Shown here piece after piece: positions 44,001 to 45,748 of a DNA stretch of 45,748 bases; position 1 is the stretch's first letter; every line of letters starts with the position of its first letter. Origin of the DNA: Rhizoclosmatium globosum (Eukaryota; Chytridiomycota; Chytridiomycetes; Chytridiales; Chytriomycetaceae); contig MCGO01000265.1 of NCBI GenBank assembly GCA_002104985.1, forward strand, positions 1-45,748, in the 5' to 3' direction. The notes beneath the pieces are model-generated. The model saw only the letters and a list, made by a program, of their open reading frames with translations. It ran no database searches and was not told where the DNA came from. The position numbers and the translations under genes are program-made.

Positions 44001-44517
44001 AAGTGCTGCTGTGACTCAAGCAGTCAAGGAGGAAGTTGTGGATTCTGCAATTCCGCAGGACCTTCTTGAGTGGGCCTTACGCACGCAACTTAATAATTAT
44101 CGAGAGGATAAAAGCTTGCAAGACTTTGTTCGGTTGACAAGAATGTTGCTCAAATCATACAGTTGAGTAGTAGTTGTTTTTTCATATTCTTCCCAACTTA
44201 CAAATGGAGCAGAAGCACCATCTACTACGAAGCTTGCCAAATCCATGATTTTGAATTTATCAAGACAAGGAGAATTTGAAGAAGCATTGAATGTCCTCGT
44301 ATCATTGAGCCCACCATCAGCAGACGCAACTTCCGAAAACGCTCGAAGTCTGGAATGCGTTTCTATTCTTGTATTTAATGCCACCAAGTTGGGTAACGAT
44401 GAGATTGCCGCCAAAGGATTGGCGATTTTGAAGGAGGATGGGTTCCCTGATGAGGAGGTTACGATGGTCACTGATGGTGTGAAGCAAATTAAGGAGCGAC
44501 TGGGAGCGGCTCAATAA
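41095..44517 (+). CDS. Mitochondrial-type helical-repeat (PPR-like) protein
   Basis: Exons 41095-41820, 41881-44161 and 44213-44517 give 1,103 residues. The N terminus (MLPLQTLLRLSTAGTRLVAS) is Arg/Ser/Thr-rich and free of acidic residues for over 50 residues, a strong mitochondrial import signal. A run of nine Pro residues follows near residue 95. The remainder is a helical solenoid with pentatricopeptide-like units (PNVDTFSHMILAYA, DGPYNNLVTAYVNAGDLPGA, SIQATHSLITTMMGANRIPE, AITWNDIVWILSRGGKLKDA). Such proteins bind organellar RNA for processing, stability or translation. The second intron removes an in-frame TGA at 44163-44165 and continues to LAKSMILNLSRQGEFEEALN, another repeat-like unit. 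The specific RNA target cannot be deduced. Confidence 0.8.
41365..41391 (+). repeat. CCA trinucleotide microsatellite (nine units) encoding poly-Pro
   Basis: Nine perfect CCA codons in the PPR-like gene, just after the presumed mitochondrial targeting region. Likely variable in length between strains. Confidence 0.95.
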
Positions 44518-44557
44518 AGATGATTATGATCGTTTATTCACCACGTTCCGTGGACTT

Positions 44558-45748
44558 TTATTGGGTCATTCCAAGAAACACAGAATCAAAAGTTGACATT
44601 CCTACTTGACTCAACATATCTTCTCGTTTCCCAAACGCGCGAGGAAGATCTGGAGAACTTGATTCCTCCACGTCAACAAATCCCGAATTCTTTTCTGAAC
44701 CGGGTCGCACTTGTCGTCGATATATCTTGCATCCCGACTTCAAAGCTTCTCGAGCAAGGTTTTCGGCATCTGCGTTTTCAAACGTCTGAATGTGTTTGAA
44801 AGTGATATTTGGTTGAAGGGGCATGTGGACAACAACTCCATCGCGTCACGGTGAAAAGGAGCAAGCGTTGGAGTGAGATGAGGGTTGGAGGAGCCTTCCA
44901 TCTGAGTGTTTGTGCACTCGTGAGACAGTGTTGATCATGAAGATTTTGAATACACACCTGCGTTATCACAATCGATGAATCAGATTCACAATAAACTTTA
45001 GTGAAGCCGCATTTCTTGGCTCGTTTTAACGCTAGAAGCAGCGCTGCATAGGCTAGTTGATGGCCGATTGGTTCAGAGTCAAAGTGAAGAACATTGGCAG
45101 ATTCGACAATGACAGGAAACCCTTGCGTTCCATTCGAAAGCTGCGTCTGTCTATCCAATGAGTAGATTACCGTAGATACAGCTGATGACTTGTTGGATCG
45201 GTTTGTGGCGAATGCGAAACGAATCAATCCTTTAGATGGCATTTTTATAAGTTACTTTGAAAATAAACATAATTTACTAAATTCATATGTCCAAAAATTC
45301 GGGTATATTGCTGGAAACCCGGTCGGGGTTTGCACAGGGTACTCTCTTGCTGGTTCACGTCATTCGCTCTTATCAGAGATTTGAATTCTGTGGAGGATTC
45401 CATCCTCGAAAGAGTATGTGGTTGCCAATTTTCGTCCAATGCAACCTCAGACAACATTCTCAATGCAGAAAGGTTTAAAGATTGCAGATTGTTTCCTGAT
45501 GATGGCTGTGATACTTTGGGTGCGAATGGATTATGAAAGGACTTAAACGAGTTCTTGTGAGACAATACAGCAGGAAGTGGAGGAAGCATAACGGCAGTAC
45601 AAGGATTTTCGTTATTTTTGACGCAGTGGAGACAGAAGAGGTGTGTGAATTTCCAGACTGAAGGAAACTTTGGAAGAGTGTAATGGCCATGCAACTGGGT
45701 ATAGTTTATAGACGCAATGTGTGTGAAAGTTGTTGTCGTTGGAAGCAG
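44558..45748 (-). CDS. Degenerate RNase H-like protein (5' part outside window, one apparent frameshift)
   Basis: Exons read from beyond the window edge to 45319, 44958-45229 and 44558-44901. The first visible part is a Cys-containing segment (FCLHCVKNNENPC) and a polar linker ending CKPRPG. An 89-nt intron (45230-45318) joins in phase to LIRFAFATNRSNKSSAVSTV, the first strand of an RNase H fold. Then follow HQLAYAALLLALKRAKKCGF, YCESDSSIVITQ, a helix with LAPFHRDAMELL, and NITFKHIQTFENADAENLAREA. Of the RNase H carboxylates, the first Asp and the Glu of the NQAEY-type motif are missing (Ala replaces Glu), while two later Asp positions remain. About 1 nt is missing near 44820-44827, between MELLSTC and PLQPNITF. 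The tail ends with MSTFDSVFLGMTQ. Likely a non-catalytic relative or decaying gene. Confidence 0.55.

Noticed and set aside
45230..45242. ATG at 45242 as a separate gene start just after the stop at 45245
   Set aside because: A 2-bp gap is implausible for two genes; an 89-nt intron (45230-45318) joins both parts in phase.
1..45748. CRISPR array, prophage, transposase, insertion sequence
   Set aside because: No array of spaced repeats, terminal inverted repeats or transposase motifs seen; the genome is eukaryotic.

Overview
The window is eukaryotic nuclear DNA, most likely from a zoosporic (chytrid-type) fungus. Genes carry many very short introns (mostly 40-70 nt) with GT..AG ends, they are densely packed, and there is a spliced fungal-style gene set. 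The flagellar genes IFT144/WDR19 and an EFCAB9-like EF-hand protein argue for a fungus that still makes flagellated cells. Organism identity is an inference from gene content; no rRNA is present. All exon structures below were derived by hand from splice sites, reading phase and remembered family conservation, with no alignment run.

Layout. 0-3.9 kb: the 3' part of a cytosolic asparaginyl-tRNA synthetase gene with several small indels, followed by a heavily decayed, unprocessed second copy that contains a tRNA-Arg(TCT) gene on the minus strand. 3.9-10.2 kb: a Rho-family GTPase (-) divergent from IFT144/WDR19 (+, about 20 introns). 10.3-14.3 kb (+): a zinc-finger regulator combining C2H2-type fingers with a Zn2Cys6-spaced cluster, then a NagD-type HAD phosphatase. 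14.4-18.5 kb (-): LSM1, an SLC30A9/ZnT9-like zinc transporter and an F-box-like/ankyrin protein. 18.6-21.7 kb (+): an acireductone dioxygenase made of two complete tandem domains fused in frame, then an SLC35C1-like nucleotide-sugar transporter with a 22-nt exon. 21.8-32.0 kb (-): a secreted pepsin-like protease, an F-box-like/ankyrin protein, a secreted tyrosinase, a second F-box-like/ankyrin paralogue, a DEAD-box helicase, the EFCAB9-like protein, a GDSL/SGNH hydrolase and LRRC57. 32.1-33.0 kb (+): LACTB2. 33.1-40.9 kb (-): an unknown helical protein, an IQ-motif protein, a double PH-domain protein and an unknown charged protein. 41.1-44.5 kb (+): a large mitochondrial-type helical-repeat (PPR-like) protein. 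44.6 kb to the window end (-): a degenerate RNase H-like protein running in from beyond the window.

There is no single operon-like system. Themes that recur are flagellar function (IFT144, EFCAB9-like), mitochondrial RNA or ion handling (DEAD-box, PPR-like, ZnT9-like, possibly LACTB2), mRNA turnover (LSM1), methionine salvage (the fused dioxygenase) and secretion (protease, tyrosinase, sugar-nucleotide transport). The most notable items are the EFCAB9-like gene in a fungus, the in-frame double acireductone dioxygenase, and the damaged tandem AsnRS locus hosting a tRNA gene.
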